Source: Salinicola endophyticus (GTDB lineage Bacteria > Pseudomonadota > Gammaproteobacteria > Pseudomonadales > Halomonadaceae). From it: 64,000 nucleotides of DNA. The notes under the pieces are model-generated. The model made no database searches, was not told the origin of the DNA, and saw nothing but the letters and a program-made list of their open reading frames with translations. Location: contig NZ_PZJO01000008.1 of NCBI RefSeq assembly GCF_003206575.1, positions 1-64,000 of the forward strand, written 5' to 3'. Both the position numbers and the translations under genes were made by a program. Below are positions 1 through 10,465 of this stretch, in pieces. Position 1 is the first letter of the stretch, and the number at the start of each line of letters is the position of its first letter.

Positions 1-1099
1 GACCGGCGCCCACCGTGAGCATCGCCAGGGTGTCCTGATAGCGCTGGCCGGCGAGCTGCTGCTGCAGGTCGTTGATACCGGCCATGGCCACGCTCTGGGG
101 CAGGCGGATCAACACGATCCAGGGCTTGCCGTCGGCCGCGCCGACATGGAACGGCCACGCCATCTCGATCTGGCCGCCCTCCTCACGCAGCTCAGGCTGG
201 CCCTGGCGCGCCTGTTCGAGCAGCGCATTGACGTCGGCATCGAACACCTCGCTGGCGTTCTTGCCCACGATCTTGGGGTCGTCGGTGTAGGCGGTGATCC
301 CGCCACGCGGGGCGATCAGCGTCCAGTCGCCGGCACCGTCGTAAAGCGCACGGCTGGCGTCGTTGAGCAGCCCCTGGATGAAGTCGACCGAGAGATCGAC
401 CCCGGCGCTGCCGCGGAACTCACCATCGACCAGGATCGGCACGTTGAACGAGGTCACCATCAGCGTCTTGCCGTTATAGTCGTAAGGCGCGGGGTCGATG
501 ATGCAGGGTTTGCGGGTCTCCTTGGGGCAGAGATAGTACTCGCCCTCGCGTACCCCGCTCGGCATCACCTTGGTGCTGTCGAGGGTATCGCCCAGTGGCA
601 GCACCGCGATCTTGCCGTCGGCGGTGCGATACCACCACGGCATGAAACGCCCATCCTTGCCATAGCCGGCATCTTCGCGCCCCTGATAGTAGGCGTCACT
701 GCCGAAGGCGTTGGGCTCCCAGCCGATGAAAGCGTCGAGCAGGTCGGGATTGTCGACCACCGTCTGGCGCACCAGGTTGGAGAGTTCGTCGCGGCCCAGC
801 GAGAGCCGCCGCCGGCCCTGATCGTCGACCGCGCCCATCAGCGCATTGGTGTTGGCGAGGGAGTGCGCCAGGGTCAGGGCGTGATCGAGACGCGCCTGGA
901 TACGCTCGGCCTCGCGTCCGGCCACCGCGTTCAGGCGCTCGCGAATGCTGGCGGTCAGCAACTCGTCGGTACGCGCGTCCACCAGCGCCTGCGAACGCGT
1001 GTTGGCGTAGACGGTGTAACCCACCAACGCCGCGACCACAAAGACAATGCACGCCCCCACCAGCAGCGTGACCAGCGTACGTATGGATTTGAAGTGCAT
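1..1099 (-). CDS. Methyl-accepting chemotaxis protein, N-terminal part (3' end outside window)
   Basis: Membrane chemoreceptor; only the first 366 codons lie in the window. The protein begins MHFKSIRTLVTLLVGACIVF, a short cytoplasmic head followed by TM1 (about residues 9-31). A long periplasmic region follows, with dCache (double PAS-like) features: an amphipathic helix rich in R/E, then MPWWYRT, GVDLSV and a second lobe with DWTLIAPRGGITAY and IVGKNASEVF. The HAMP and signalling domains should lie beyond base 1. dCache receptors usually bind amino acids or small carboxylates; the ligand cannot be read here. A FliA-type promoter precedes it (1161-1187). Product class is secure; specificity unknown. 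Confidence 0.85.
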   Translation of the reverse strand, partial: MHFKSIRTLVTLLVGACIVFVVAALVGYTVYANTRSQALVDARTDELLTASIRERLNAVAGREAERIQARLDHALTLAHSLANTNALMGAVDDQGRRRLSLGRDELSNLVRQTVVDNPDLLDAFIGWEPNAFGSDAYYQGREDAGYGKDGRFMPWWYRTADGKIAVLPLGDTLDSTKVMPSGVREGEYYLCPKETRKPCIIDPAPYDYNGKTLMVTSFNVPILVDGEFRGSAGVDLSVDFIQGLLNDASRALYDGAGDWTLIAPRGGITAYTDDPKIVGKNASEVFDADVNALLEQARQGQPELREEGGQIEMAWPFHVGAADGKPWIVLIRLPQSVAMAGINDLQQQLAGQRYQDTLAMLTVGAG

Positions 1100-1160
1100 G
1101 GTAGATCCCTGTCAGCGGATGGCGCTGCCGGAGGTGCGGCAACGAAGCGGAACAGGGGAG

Positions 1161-1187
1161 ATATCGCCCGGGAAAGGGGCAACTTTA
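1161..1187 (-). promoter_or_regulatory. Sigma-28 (FliA) type promoter of the dCache chemoreceptor
   Basis: On the minus strand, TAAAGTTG (1187-1180), an 11-nt spacer and GGCGATAT (1168-1161). The E. coli FliA consensus is TAAAGTTT-N11-GCCGATAA, so 7/8 and 6/8 positions match with exact spacing. The -10 lies about 62 nt before the chemoreceptor ATG. This is the class of promoter expected for a late flagellar/chemotaxis gene. Confidence 0.65.
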
Positions 1188-1287
1188 GTCTCAGTGAAAC
1201 GACTGTCGCCGAGGTGTCGCCCGGCGTCGCCAGTCAGTGATCGGCAGGTATGACAGGGCGGTGGCGACGCCACCGCCCCATGCGGGC

Positions 1288-2952
<1,665 letters not shown>

Positions 2953-3223
2953 CGTCGGTTCCTTTCGATGGCCTGGAATAGGGTCTGACACGCACACGCC
3001 GGCCAGATTCCCTATAGCAGACCACTGTCACCAGTCGACAAGCAAGACTCCCCGCGGCTCAGACAACTCCTCTACACTGCTTACCTACCCTGACGAGGGG
3101 AGAGTACGCTTCCGTTCGGCTCGCGCGCATCGCGTGTGGGTCGTCACCGGGGGCGGGGGTCACGTCGCTGGCTGGCCCGATGCCGCTCGGACCATGGGCG
3201 TGCCGGCTTTTGCGAGGGGTTGC

Positions 3224-4564
3224 ATGGTTTATGCCGATTTGCTGCTGGACGCGATTTGCGTCGTCAGCGCTGAGGGGCGCTTCGTGTCGGTGAGCGCGGC
3301 GTGTGAGCGAATCTTTGGCTATACGCCGGAGGAGCTGGTCGGCATGCGTATGCTCGATCTGGTGCACGAGGAGGATCGCGAGCGGACCCGCGCCGCCGCC
3401 GAGCGAGTGATGCGCGGCGGCATCGAAACCCATTTCGAGAACCGCTACCGCCGCAAGGACGGCGGGATCGCGCATATCATGTGGACGGCGCGCTGGTCGG
3501 CAGCCGATGGGGTACGCATCGGCGTGGCCCGGGACGTGACGGCGCTCAAGCAGGCCGAGCAGCGCCAGGCGGCGGTCTATGCGATCTCGGAAGCGGCGCA
3601 CCTGTCGGCCGATCTGACGGATCTGGCGGCACGTATCCACGCCATCATCAACACGCTCATGCCGGCGGAGAATTTCACGGTCGCGCTGCATGACGTCGAG
3701 CGCGACGAGCTGAGCTATCTCTACCATGTCGATGAGCGCGCCGCCCCGGGGGCATCGCCCCCCATGAGCGCCGATACCCTGTGTGGCCAGGTCATCCGCC
3801 ATGGTCGTGAGCTGTTGCTGCCGGCCCAGACCGAGGCGCTGACGGCAGGCGCAGCGCGTGAGCTGCTGAACAGGGACGCCGCGCACTCCTGGCTGGGCGT
3901 ACCGCTCAAGAGCGCCGACCGCACCATCGGCGCGCTGGTGGTGAAAAGCTATGACAACAGACAGTCCTACGACGAAGACGATCGCGAACTGCTGCAGTTC
4001 GTTTCCATCCAGGTGGCCCAGGCGATCGTGCGCAAGCGCCTGTTCCAGCGCCTGGAGTACATGGCCCGCTACGACGGGCTCACCGGCCTGGCCAACCGCG
4101 AAGCCTTCCACGAACGGCTGCGTGCAGCGCTGGTGTCGCCCGGCCCCACCCCGAACCGCCTGGCGTTGCTCTATCTCGACCTGGACGGTTTCAAGCGCAT
4201 CAACGATACACACGGCCACGCGCTGGGCGATACGTTGCTCGAACTCGCTGCCCGGCGCCTGTGCCACGCTGTCCGCGAATCCAGCCTCGTGGCCCGCCTG
4301 GGAGGGGACGAGTTCGCCGTACTTCTCCAGAATCTGCATGCGCCAGCAGAGGCCGACAGCGTGGCGGCGAATCTGCGCCACACGCTGCGCCAGCCATTCG
4401 ACGTCTCGGGCCAGCGTCTACAGGTGGGCGTGAGCATCGGTGTCGCGGTCTATCCGCGGGATGGCACCAGCGCCGAGGCGTTGCTGCGCCGGGCCGATCA
4501 GGCCATGTATGCCGAAAAGCGAGCGTCACGCACGGCGCCGGACACCGACATCGACGCCAGTTGA
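3224..4564 (+). CDS. Diguanylate cyclase with PAS and GAF sensory domains
   Basis: Predicted to make cyclic di-GMP from two GTP. 446 aa, no membrane segment, so a soluble sensor. Order: PAS domain (about 4-110, with RYRRKDGGIAHIMWTARW typical of PAS/PAC), GAF domain (about 120-270), GGDEF domain (about 280-440). The catalytic motif is intact: LGGDEFA, GGDEF at 360-364, with DLDGFKRIND metal/nucleotide motif at 319-328. The product-inhibition I-site RxxD, expected at 351-354, reads RESS, so the Asp is missing and allosteric inhibition is probably lost. No EAL domain. Start chosen at 3224 because GAGGGG lies 7 nt upstream; another ATG at 3194 is possible. Confidence 0.9.
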   Translation: MVYADLLLDAICVVSAEGRFVSVSAACERIFGYTPEELVGMRMLDLVHEEDRERTRAAAERVMRGGIETHFENRYRRKDGGIAHIMWTARWSAADGVRIGVARDVTALKQAEQRQAAVYAISEAAHLSADLTDLAARIHAIINTLMPAENFTVALHDVERDELSYLYHVDERAAPGASPPMSADTLCGQVIRHGRELLLPAQTEALTAGAARELLNRDAAHSWLGVPLKSADRTIGALVVKSYDNRQSYDEDDRELLQFVSIQVAQAIVRKRLFQRLEYMARYDGLTGLANREAFHERLRAALVSPGPTPNRLALLYLDLDGFKRINDTHGHALGDTLLELAARRLCHAVRESSLVARLGGDEFAVLLQNLHAPAEADSVAANLRHTLRQPFDVSGQRLQVGVSIGVAVYPRDGTSAEALLRRADQAMYAEKRASRTAPDTDIDAS

Positions 4565-4737
4565 TCGGCCCGCGCTCGGGCGCTATATGCCAGAGCCGTG
4601 CGCGCAGCGCTGACACAAGAACGTCTCCACCGACAGCATGTCTGCCGCAGGGACGATATAATTCGCTGCACCGCGATACCGGCCCCTAACACACTCAGCC
4701 CGCCAACCCATGACACATATGATTAGAAGGATTCCCT

Positions 4738-5589
4738 ATGGACGGTGGTGTCAACGTTCAGAGCGAACGAGAGATCACGGCTAATGAGCTGACTTATACG
4801 AAGCAGGTATTGGTGCTCAAACGCATCGAGCTTCACGCCTATGTCCTGATCGGCGCCGTTTTCCTCGCCATGGCCGGGATGCTGATACCGGTGCTGTTGT
4901 TCGGAGTATCGCGCGCGAGCATCTTAACGGTGCTGCTATTAGGCGTACCGCTCGTGGGTCTTTGTTTTTACGTCGGCCGGGGGATCGGTAGGCAGGGGCA
5001 TAAGAAAAAGGCCGTACTCGACGACAAGGTGTGTTCGCTCAAAGGTCCCGTTACTTACGTCACCCATCACGTGGGCAACGCCAAAGGGGAAGAGTTCTTC
5101 ATCGGAGATATCACGCTTCGACTGCCACCCGCAACATCACTGGTCATCTTCGTCGCCAATGAGCAAAACGGATATCGGGAAACCGAGTTGGACGTCGTTT
5201 TTATCGAAACGAGCTCGAAGCAGACACCGGACAGTGAAAGCAGCGTTACAAAAAAAGAAGCGATCGTGGTGTATCTCGAGGACTACATCGATATTGATAC
5301 CGCACTCACCCGGCATGGGCAGCACTACTTCATTCGGGAGTGCCTGAGCATATTCGGGGTGACCGTTTTTTGTCTAGCCATCGGATTTTTGGGCTTTTTA
5401 TATGCCTTTCCCAAAGAACGATTGCTGGAAACGAACCCGCTGCTCCTGCTACTGGCAGCGCTCACCGACATCGCGATCGTCGCGCTTGGCTGTTACCTCA
5501 TAAAAAAGCTCTACGTAACCGTACGTCAGTGCATAAACCCATACTACAAGCCAAGCACATATTGCGAACGGCTTAGCGGTAAGCGCTAG
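4738..5589 (+). CDS. Orphan inner-membrane protein of unknown function
   Basis: 283 aa; not recognised as any named family. Two hydrophobic segments near the N-terminus (about 35-56 and 62-78), a soluble middle (about 85-205) with many charged residues, and two more hydrophobic segments (about 212-230 and 238-256), suggesting four TM helices with the middle domain on one side. AGAAGGA lies 8 nt before the ATG. The codons are visibly richer in A and T than those of neighbouring genes (for example many AAA, TTA and TTT codons), and it stands alone between unrelated genes, so recent acquisition is plausible. No function is proposed. Confidence 0.7.
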   Translation: MDGGVNVQSEREITANELTYTKQVLVLKRIELHAYVLIGAVFLAMAGMLIPVLLFGVSRASILTVLLLGVPLVGLCFYVGRGIGRQGHKKKAVLDDKVCSLKGPVTYVTHHVGNAKGEEFFIGDITLRLPPATSLVIFVANEQNGYRETELDVVFIETSSKQTPDSESSVTKKEAIVVYLEDYIDIDTALTRHGQHYFIRECLSIFGVTVFCLAIGFLGFLYAFPKERLLETNPLLLLLAALTDIAIVALGCYLIKKLYVTVRQCINPYYKPSTYCERLSGKR

Positions 5590-5872
5590 GGGTTGGAGGC
5601 GACGGTGCTGCGGCCGCTATTGCTTGAGCGCTTGGCCCGGCATCAAGAAAACGTGCCGCACTTTGATGAACGTTGCCAAGCTTAGGTGCCAACGGATGCT
5701 CCCTCCCACACCGGCATTCGCGAGCTTGCCACACTTGGTTGGGTGACCCAGGAACAGTAAACAGACTGTATGACACGGGTGAAAAGCCTTGAACCCAGCG
5801 CTTCACCGAACCCGGAAGTGCCGGGACATCTCGAACTGTTCCCGGCTATACCGAGATACCGCAGCGCCAGGC
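5590..5872. other. Intergenic region with possible coding remnant
   Basis: Lies between the orphan membrane protein and the convergent efflux gene. Read on the plus strand from a GTG at 5605 (preceded by GGAGG) it gives a 26-codon frame with protein-like composition (LLLERLARHQENVPHFDE), a TAG stop, and then in the same frame a further coding-like run ending GIRELATLGWVTQEQ before a TAA. This could be the decayed end of a lost gene; no family is recognised. No clear terminator seen. Confidence 0.3.
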
Positions 5873-7102
5873 TCAGTCACAGGCCGAGCCCTGCGCACTG
5901 CACTCTGCGGTGGCGGACACCGGCCGCGTCTTCACCCCGGCCACCACCAGCGCCGCGCCGGCCAGCAGCAGGGTGCCGGCGGTGGCGCAGACGGCCAGCA
6001 CGCCGCCGATGCCGAAGACCACGCCCCCCACGGCAGCGCCCAGGGCGATCGCCAGCTGGATAGAGGCGACGATCAAGCCACCTCCGCTCTCGGCTTCGTC
6101 CGGCACGACACGGGTGATCCAGGTCGACCAGGCCACCGGCACGGCGCCGAAGGCGAAGCCCCACAGCGCGACCATGAGGGCATCGGTCCCCATCGAGAAG
6201 CCGCCCAGCGTTGCCAGCAACCAGCCCAGCGAGCCCATGGCCAGAGGCATCAGCAGCAACGTCAGACGCAGGCTGCGCTCGATCAGATACCCCGCGGCCA
6301 AGGTGCCGACGAAGTTGGCCACCCCGAACGCCAGAAGGGTCGATGAGAGCGCATTGATCCCCATGTGCGAGACGCCCTCGAGGAACGGGCGAACATAGGT
6401 AAAGAAGGCGAAATGGCCGCAGAACACCAGCAGGATGGCGACGATGCCGACCATCATGCCCGGTCGTTTCATCACGCTGACCAGCGTGCCGAGCGGGGTA
6501 GGACGCTCCGGCGTCATGCGCGGCAAGGTGACGTACTGGAAGATCAGCGTCGCTACCGAGATCGCCGTCGCTAGCAGAAAGACGTTACGCCAGCCGAACA
6601 GATCGCCGAGATAGCTGCCCAGCGCCGCAGCACTGATGGTGGCGATGGGGACACCGGCGAACAGCAGCGATAGCGCCCGCGGCACGTCGTGCTCCGACAC
6701 CAGCCGCATGACGGTAGCAGCGGAGAGCGCCCAGAATCCGCCCAGCGCGATGCCCAGCAGAACCCGGCCGAGCAGCAGCCAGGCCAGGCCGGGGGCGAAC
6801 GCCACGACCAGGTTGGCGGCGATCATCAGCAGCGAGAATGCCAGCAGCACGTGGCGGCGATCGAGTCGCTGGGTCACCGCGGTCACCAGCAGACCGGAGA
6901 GCAGCGCAACCACCGCCGTCACCGTGACGGCCTGCCCCGCCTGGCCTTCGCTGATCGCCAGCGATTCGGCCATCGGCGTGAGCAGACTGGCGGGCAGAAA
7001 CTCGGCCATCACCAGGCTGAACACACCCAGGGTCAGAGCAATGACCGCGAACCAGCGTGAGGGCGGCGCCGGCCGAGCGGCAGTGGGCAAGGGAGTCGAC
7101 AT
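5873..7102 (-). CDS. nepI: MFS efflux pump, NepI-like (purine ribonucleoside exporter family)
   Basis: 409 aa, 12 predicted TM helices, major facilitator superfamily DHA1 type. The N-terminal stretch EFLPASLLTPMAESLAISEG and the later GGFWALSAATVMRLV and FFTYVRPFLEG closely follow E. coli NepI, which exports inosine and guanosine by proton antiport. The conserved loop 2-3 region appears as QRLDRRHVLL. Alternative: another drug-type DHA1 exporter (AraJ/CmlA-like). No neighbouring purine gene except a nucleobase permease 3.6 kb away, so substrate remains an inference. Starts with ATG; the upstream 227 nt (7103-7329) hold an A/T-rich stretch around 7185-7240 that probably includes its promoter. 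Confidence 0.75.
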   Translation of the reverse strand: MSTPLPTAARPAPPSRWFAVIALTLGVFSLVMAEFLPASLLTPMAESLAISEGQAGQAVTVTAVVALLSGLLVTAVTQRLDRRHVLLAFSLLMIAANLVVAFAPGLAWLLLGRVLLGIALGGFWALSAATVMRLVSEHDVPRALSLLFAGVPIATISAAALGSYLGDLFGWRNVFLLATAISVATLIFQYVTLPRMTPERPTPLGTLVSVMKRPGMMVGIVAILLVFCGHFAFFTYVRPFLEGVSHMGINALSSTLLAFGVANFVGTLAAGYLIERSLRLTLLLMPLAMGSLGWLLATLGGFSMGTDALMVALWGFAFGAVPVAWSTWITRVVPDEAESGGGLIVASIQLAIALGAAVGGVVFGIGGVLAVCATAGTLLLAGAALVVAGVKTRPVSATAECSAQGSACD

Positions 7103-7329
7103 GACGGCAGTCTCCAGGCATGACAGTGCAGAACGGCCGCGGTGGTCGATGACAGGGAGCGCGACCGCCCGAGAGTGCCGATAAGACTAAAGTATTAAGC
7201 GAAGGGCCACTATCGACGAAAATCCACAATGCTTGATCAAAAGTCCAAGAATCGGCCCATCGGTCGTCAAGATCCGCCTTCGCCGCCCTCACCTCCCCCA
7301 ATCAGCGCCACCCTACGTCGCCCACGCCC

Positions 7330-7647
7330 TCAGTGATCGAACCCATAGTCGCGCTCGACCCGAGCGATACGCGTGCGATAGGCCGCATACCAGCGCTACC
7401 GCCCCAGGCGCTGGGCTTCGCGGTGGTCGATGTCGCGCTTCCAGGCGCGGATCGCCTCGAGGTCGGCCCAGTAGGAGACGGTGATCCCTATCTCCTCCCG
7501 CGCCGACTCGACGCCGAGAAAGCCGGGCTGGTCCTGAGCCAGTGTCAGCATCTTATTCGCCATGGCGGCGTAACCTGCGCTGTCGTCGCGCATCAGCGAG
7601 GTGAAGATGACCGCGTAGTAGGGCGGTTCGGGCGTATCGGCAAGCAT
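7330..7647 (-). pseudogene. ABM-domain monooxygenase-like protein interrupted by an in-frame amber codon
   Basis: Read through, this is a 105-residue antibiotic-biosynthesis-monooxygenase (dimeric ferredoxin-like barrel) protein. The reading frame from ATG 7647 runs 83 codons to AREEIGITVSYWADLEAI...HREAQRLGR, meets TAG at 7398-7396, then continues in the same frame as RWYAAYRTRIARVERDYG and FDH before TGA at 7330. Intact homologues of this type typically continue LGR-E-RWY, so a single GAG-to-TAG change explains the stop. The truncated 83-aa product would lack the last beta strand. It is the third gene after the isochorismatase and GlxA genes, 59 nt downstream. Could be a true nonsense mutation, a sequencing error, or suppressed. 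Confidence 0.75.
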
Positions 7648-7706
7648 GACGTGGGCATCTCCAGGTGACTCTCATCGTCGGTCGCCGGCAACATCGCCGG
7701 CACGCA

Positions 7707-8726
7707 TCATCGAGACTTGTACTGGGTCGGATCATCGAGGTGACCCACAGCGCCGCCGTGTTGGTGCGAGCGGCGCCAGGCTGCGGGAGAGCCACGCTCG
7801 AAGCGCTGCCATACCCGTCGCAGCTGTCGATCATCGCCGAATCCACTGCACTCGGCGATACGCGCCAGACTCCAGTCGGTCTCGCACATCAGCTGGCGCG
7901 CCTGCTGCAGGCGCAGACGCGCCAGATAGTCGCCCAGCGAGAGCCCGGTCAGGGCGCTGAAGCGTCGCCGCAGCTGGCGCTCGCCGAGGGTGGCGAGGCG
8001 CGCCATCTCCGCCAGCGTCCAGGGCCGGGCGAGATCGGCGGCGAGCGCATCCTGCAGACGGTGGATGCGTGTCTCGACGTGATTGCGCCCCTCCAGCCAG
8101 ATGCCGAGCTGGGGCTCCTGCCCGCTGCGCCGCCAGTAGATCACCAGCTCCCGCGCCACCTGCTGGGCCAGGCGCTGCCCCTGATTGAGCGCCAGCCAGT
8201 GCAGCATGGTGTCGATACCGGTGGAGATCCCGGCGCTGGTGAGATAGCGGTCATCCTCGACGAAGATGCAGTCGCCGCGCACCCGGGCCAGCGGCGCCAG
8301 CCGGCGCAATTCGTCGAGCAGGCTGTGATGCGTGGTACAGCGGCGGCCATCGAGCAGCCCCGTCGCCGCCAGTAACAGCGCCCCGGAGCAGACCGCCATC
8401 AGGGTTCGGCAAGCGGGCGCCTGCTGCCGCAGCCAGTCACCGGCGTGGTGCTGCAGTGCGCTGTCGATCCGCGCCCGATACTGCCCCGGCACCACCAGCA
8501 GATCGAGCGCCAGCGGCGCCTCGGGCAGCGCTTCGATGCCCGTCAGGGCCAGCGACCCCAGCCACGGCAGCGACGCCTGCGGGCCGAAGAAGCGCAGCTC
8601 CAGCGGTGCGCCCAACTGCGTGGCGCTGAGCAGCACCTGCAGCGGCCCGGCCAGGTCCAGCGGCACCTGGCCCGGCAGCATCAGTACCCCGACCCGCTGC
8701 GTCGCGCCCGCCGGCACCGCTTTCAA
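7707..8726 (-). CDS. GlxA-family transcriptional regulator (DJ-1/PfpI domain plus AraC HTH)
   Basis: 339 aa DNA-binding regulator. N-terminal DJ-1/PfpI-like domain (about 10-190) with the nucleophile-elbow Cys in LMAVCSGALLLA, and a C-terminal AraC/XylS double helix-turn-helix (about 225-325, WTLAEMARLATLGERQLRRR ... IAECSGFGDDRQLRRVWQRF). Family members such as GbdR, CdhR and ArgR act on nitrogen-compound catabolism. It overlaps the stop of the upstream isochorismatase gene in a TTGA arrangement, so the start codon would be TTG at 8726; GTG at 8717 is an alternative. It likely regulates its own operon; the ligand is unknown. Confidence 0.85.
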   Translation of the reverse strand: MKAVPAGATQRVGVLMLPGQVPLDLAGPLQVLLSATQLGAPLELRFFGPQASLPWLGSLALTGIEALPEAPLALDLLVVPGQYRARIDSALQHHAGDWLRQQAPACRTLMAVCSGALLLAATGLLDGRRCTTHHSLLDELRRLAPLARVRGDCIFVEDDRYLTSAGISTGIDTMLHWLALNQGQRLAQQVARELVIYWRRSGQEPQLGIWLEGRNHVETRIHRLQDALAADLARPWTLAEMARLATLGERQLRRRFSALTGLSLGDYLARLRLQQARQLMCETDWSLARIAECSGFGDDRQLRRVWQRFERGSPAAWRRSHQHGGAVGHLDDPTQYKSR

Positions 8727-9289
8727 GCGACCGCTCTGGCGCCACGCCAGTCTGCAGCCAGCGTCTCGACATCGACGATGCGCGCGAACCGCCCCTCGAG
8801 CACCAGCTCGGTACGCGCGCGAATCTCGTCGGCGCTCCAGGTACGCCCGGCGCGGGTCATGGGAAAGGTCAGCGTCGCCTCGCTGACGAAATCGATCGCG
8901 AAGCCCAGGTCCGAGCCGACCCGCGCCGTGGTTTCACAGCACTGCTCGGTACGGATGCCGCTGATCGCCAGGCGTTCGATGCGATTGAGCCGTAGCCAGC
9001 GCTCCAGCCCGGTATCGCTGAAGGCGTTGTGCGCGGTCTTGTGGAAGGTGACGGTGGCGTCATCGTCGAAACCGGCCAGCGGACGAATCAGGCCACTCGC
9101 AGGGTCGAAGGGTGTGGCACTGTCCGGCGCCTGGTGGAAGATACGCACCAGCGGCACGCCGGTCTCGCGGGCGAGATCGAGCAGACGGCGCTGGGCCGGG
9201 CGCCAGACCTCGGCGAGCGTCTCGTCCCAGTAGTCACGGGCGGGGAAGGAGGCCTGAACATCGATCAGCAGCAGAGCGGTGGCGAGCAT
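8723..9289 (-). CDS. Isochorismatase-family cysteine hydrolase
   Basis: 188 aa, cytoplasmic alpha/beta hydrolase of the isochorismatase superfamily, which hydrolyses amides, ureido compounds or isochorismate through a D-K-C triad. The triad is visible: Asp10 in LLLIDVQASF, Lys in TFHKTAHNAF, Cys in GIRTEQCCETTAR. The GIRTEQCCE variant with adjacent cysteines is a known subgroup. Starts at ATG with GAGGAG 7 nt upstream. First gene of a three-gene unit with the GlxA regulator (4-nt overlap) and the ABM gene, suggesting a small-molecule degradation operon of unknown substrate. Confidence 0.85.
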   Translation of the reverse strand: MLATALLLIDVQASFPARDYWDETLAEVWRPAQRRLLDLARETGVPLVRIFHQAPDSATPFDPASGLIRPLAGFDDDATVTFHKTAHNAFSDTGLERWLRLNRIERLAISGIRTEQCCETTARVGSDLGFAIDFVSEATLTFPMTRAGRTWSADEIRARTELVLEGRFARIVDVETLAADWRGARAVA

Positions 9290-9576
9290 GACGAACTCCT
9301 CGAACAGGATAGGGCCGAAGCGGCCGGAGGATTCAGACTAGCGCCGCGTCCGTGCCGGCCACGAGGGCATCTGTGCTCCGATAGCGGACATTTTCGGACT
9401 TCTCGGACGCAGGCGCCATGGGTGGCCGATACGCGCCGCCGGATCAGCGCCGATGAGACGCGAGTTGTGCCCTGCCCGCCCGACTTCTACGTTGTGTAGC
9501 GCGGGCGGCATCGCGACGCCGCTCGGCACGAAGCCACACACGGAAGTCACGCATCAGTAAAGAAAGAGAGAGCGCT

Positions 9577-9852
9577 ATGGAAATCACACTGCACAACGAC
9601 GGCATGGATGGCGACGAATTCCATCAGCTCGTCGCCGGAGAAACCGGCGAGACGCTGCGCCACGCAGCGAAGAACCAACTGGGCAGCGACAACCTCTCGG
9701 AAAATCAGGTCAAGGCGATCAAGACCGAGGGCGGCGACGCCTACGAGCAGCTGATCCGCCGCATGACCGAGCACGCCCTGGCGGTGGTCAAACTGCCCCA
9801 GGACACCCCGATACGGCTGTCGGTGGACTTTGCCGGCGGCGTCAAGGGCTGA
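9577..9852 (+). CDS. Small hypothetical protein
   Basis: 91 aa, acidic, soluble, no signal peptide; not recognised. The ATG follows a purine-rich AAAGAAAGAGAGAG ribosome site. It reads MEITLHNDGMDGDEFHQLVA and ends in a possible beta strand (IRLSVDFAGGVKG). Codon use matches neighbours, and the antisense frame is a weaker candidate. It stands alone, 287 nt from the divergent isochorismatase operon. Role unknown. Confidence 0.6.
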   Translation: MEITLHNDGMDGDEFHQLVAGETGETLRHAAKNQLGSDNLSENQVKAIKTEGGDAYEQLIRRMTEHALAVVKLPQDTPIRLSVDFAGGVKG

Positions 9853-9923
9853 GGCCGCGCCCGACGCTTGCGAGCTAGGCGCGGGCGGGTGCTGTTGGCT
9901 AAACTCACGCGGCTACCCCCGGT

Positions 9924-9979
9924 CTCAGAGGGTGTTTACGAATTCGGCGAGCGCAGACATTGTGTAGACACCCTCTCAG
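9924..9979. repeat. Long intergenic inverted repeat
   Basis: 16-nt arms (9924-9939, CTCAGAGGGTGTTTAC; 9964-9979, GTAGACACCCTCTCAG) pair with one mismatch and one G.U around a 24-nt loop containing an EcoRI-like GAATTC. It has no T-run and lies 25 nt before the DUF1232 gene, between two plus-strand genes. It resembles a REP- or MITE-type element more than a terminator, but only one copy is visible in this window. Confidence 0.5.
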
Positions 9980-10003
9980 CGTCCGCGACGAGGAAACCCA
10001 GCC

Positions 10004-10465
10004 ATGCCCCGCCTGCCCCGCTTCACCCATACGCCGCCGGCAGCCGAACCCTCCACGCCGGCGGCGACCCAGGACACGCCCCCGCCCGTGACCGCCGCTG
10101 ACGCCGTGGTCATCGAGCATGCCGAGGCCTATAGCGACACACGCTTCTGGCGCAAGCTGGCCCGTTTCGGTAGCCGTGCGGGACGCGGCGTGGCGCTCAA
10201 GTCGCTGCAGCTCTACTTCGTGCTCAAGCGCCCCGACGTCCCGATCTGGGCCAAATCGACCATCATCGGCGCACTGGGCTACTTCATCTCGCCGCTGGAC
10301 GCGATTCCCGATGTCATCGCCGGCGTCGGCTTCACCGACGATGCCAGCGTGCTGGCAGCGGCACTGGTCGCGGTCTCGATCTATATCGACGAAGAGGTCG
10401 AGCGCCAGGCGGCCGCGGTGCTGGCGCGCTGGTGGCCCGAGTCGTCCGAGTCACCGCCGGCCTGA
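10004..10465 (+). CDS. YkvA/DUF1232 family membrane-associated protein
   Basis: 153 aa. A proline- and alanine-rich N-terminus (1-40) precedes the DUF1232 core (about 75-115) with the hallmark GYFISPLDAIPDVIAGVGF and TDDASVL. The family is widespread and its molecular role is not established; members are small membrane-associated proteins. The core is only moderately hydrophobic. GAGGAAA lies 9 nt upstream of the ATG. Probably monocistronic. Confidence 0.85.
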   Translation: MPRLPRFTHTPPAAEPSTPAATQDTPPPVTAADAVVIEHAEAYSDTRFWRKLARFGSRAGRGVALKSLQLYFVLKRPDVPIWAKSTIIGALGYFISPLDAIPDVIAGVGFTDDASVLAAALVAVSIYIDEEVERQAAAVLARWWPESSESPPA

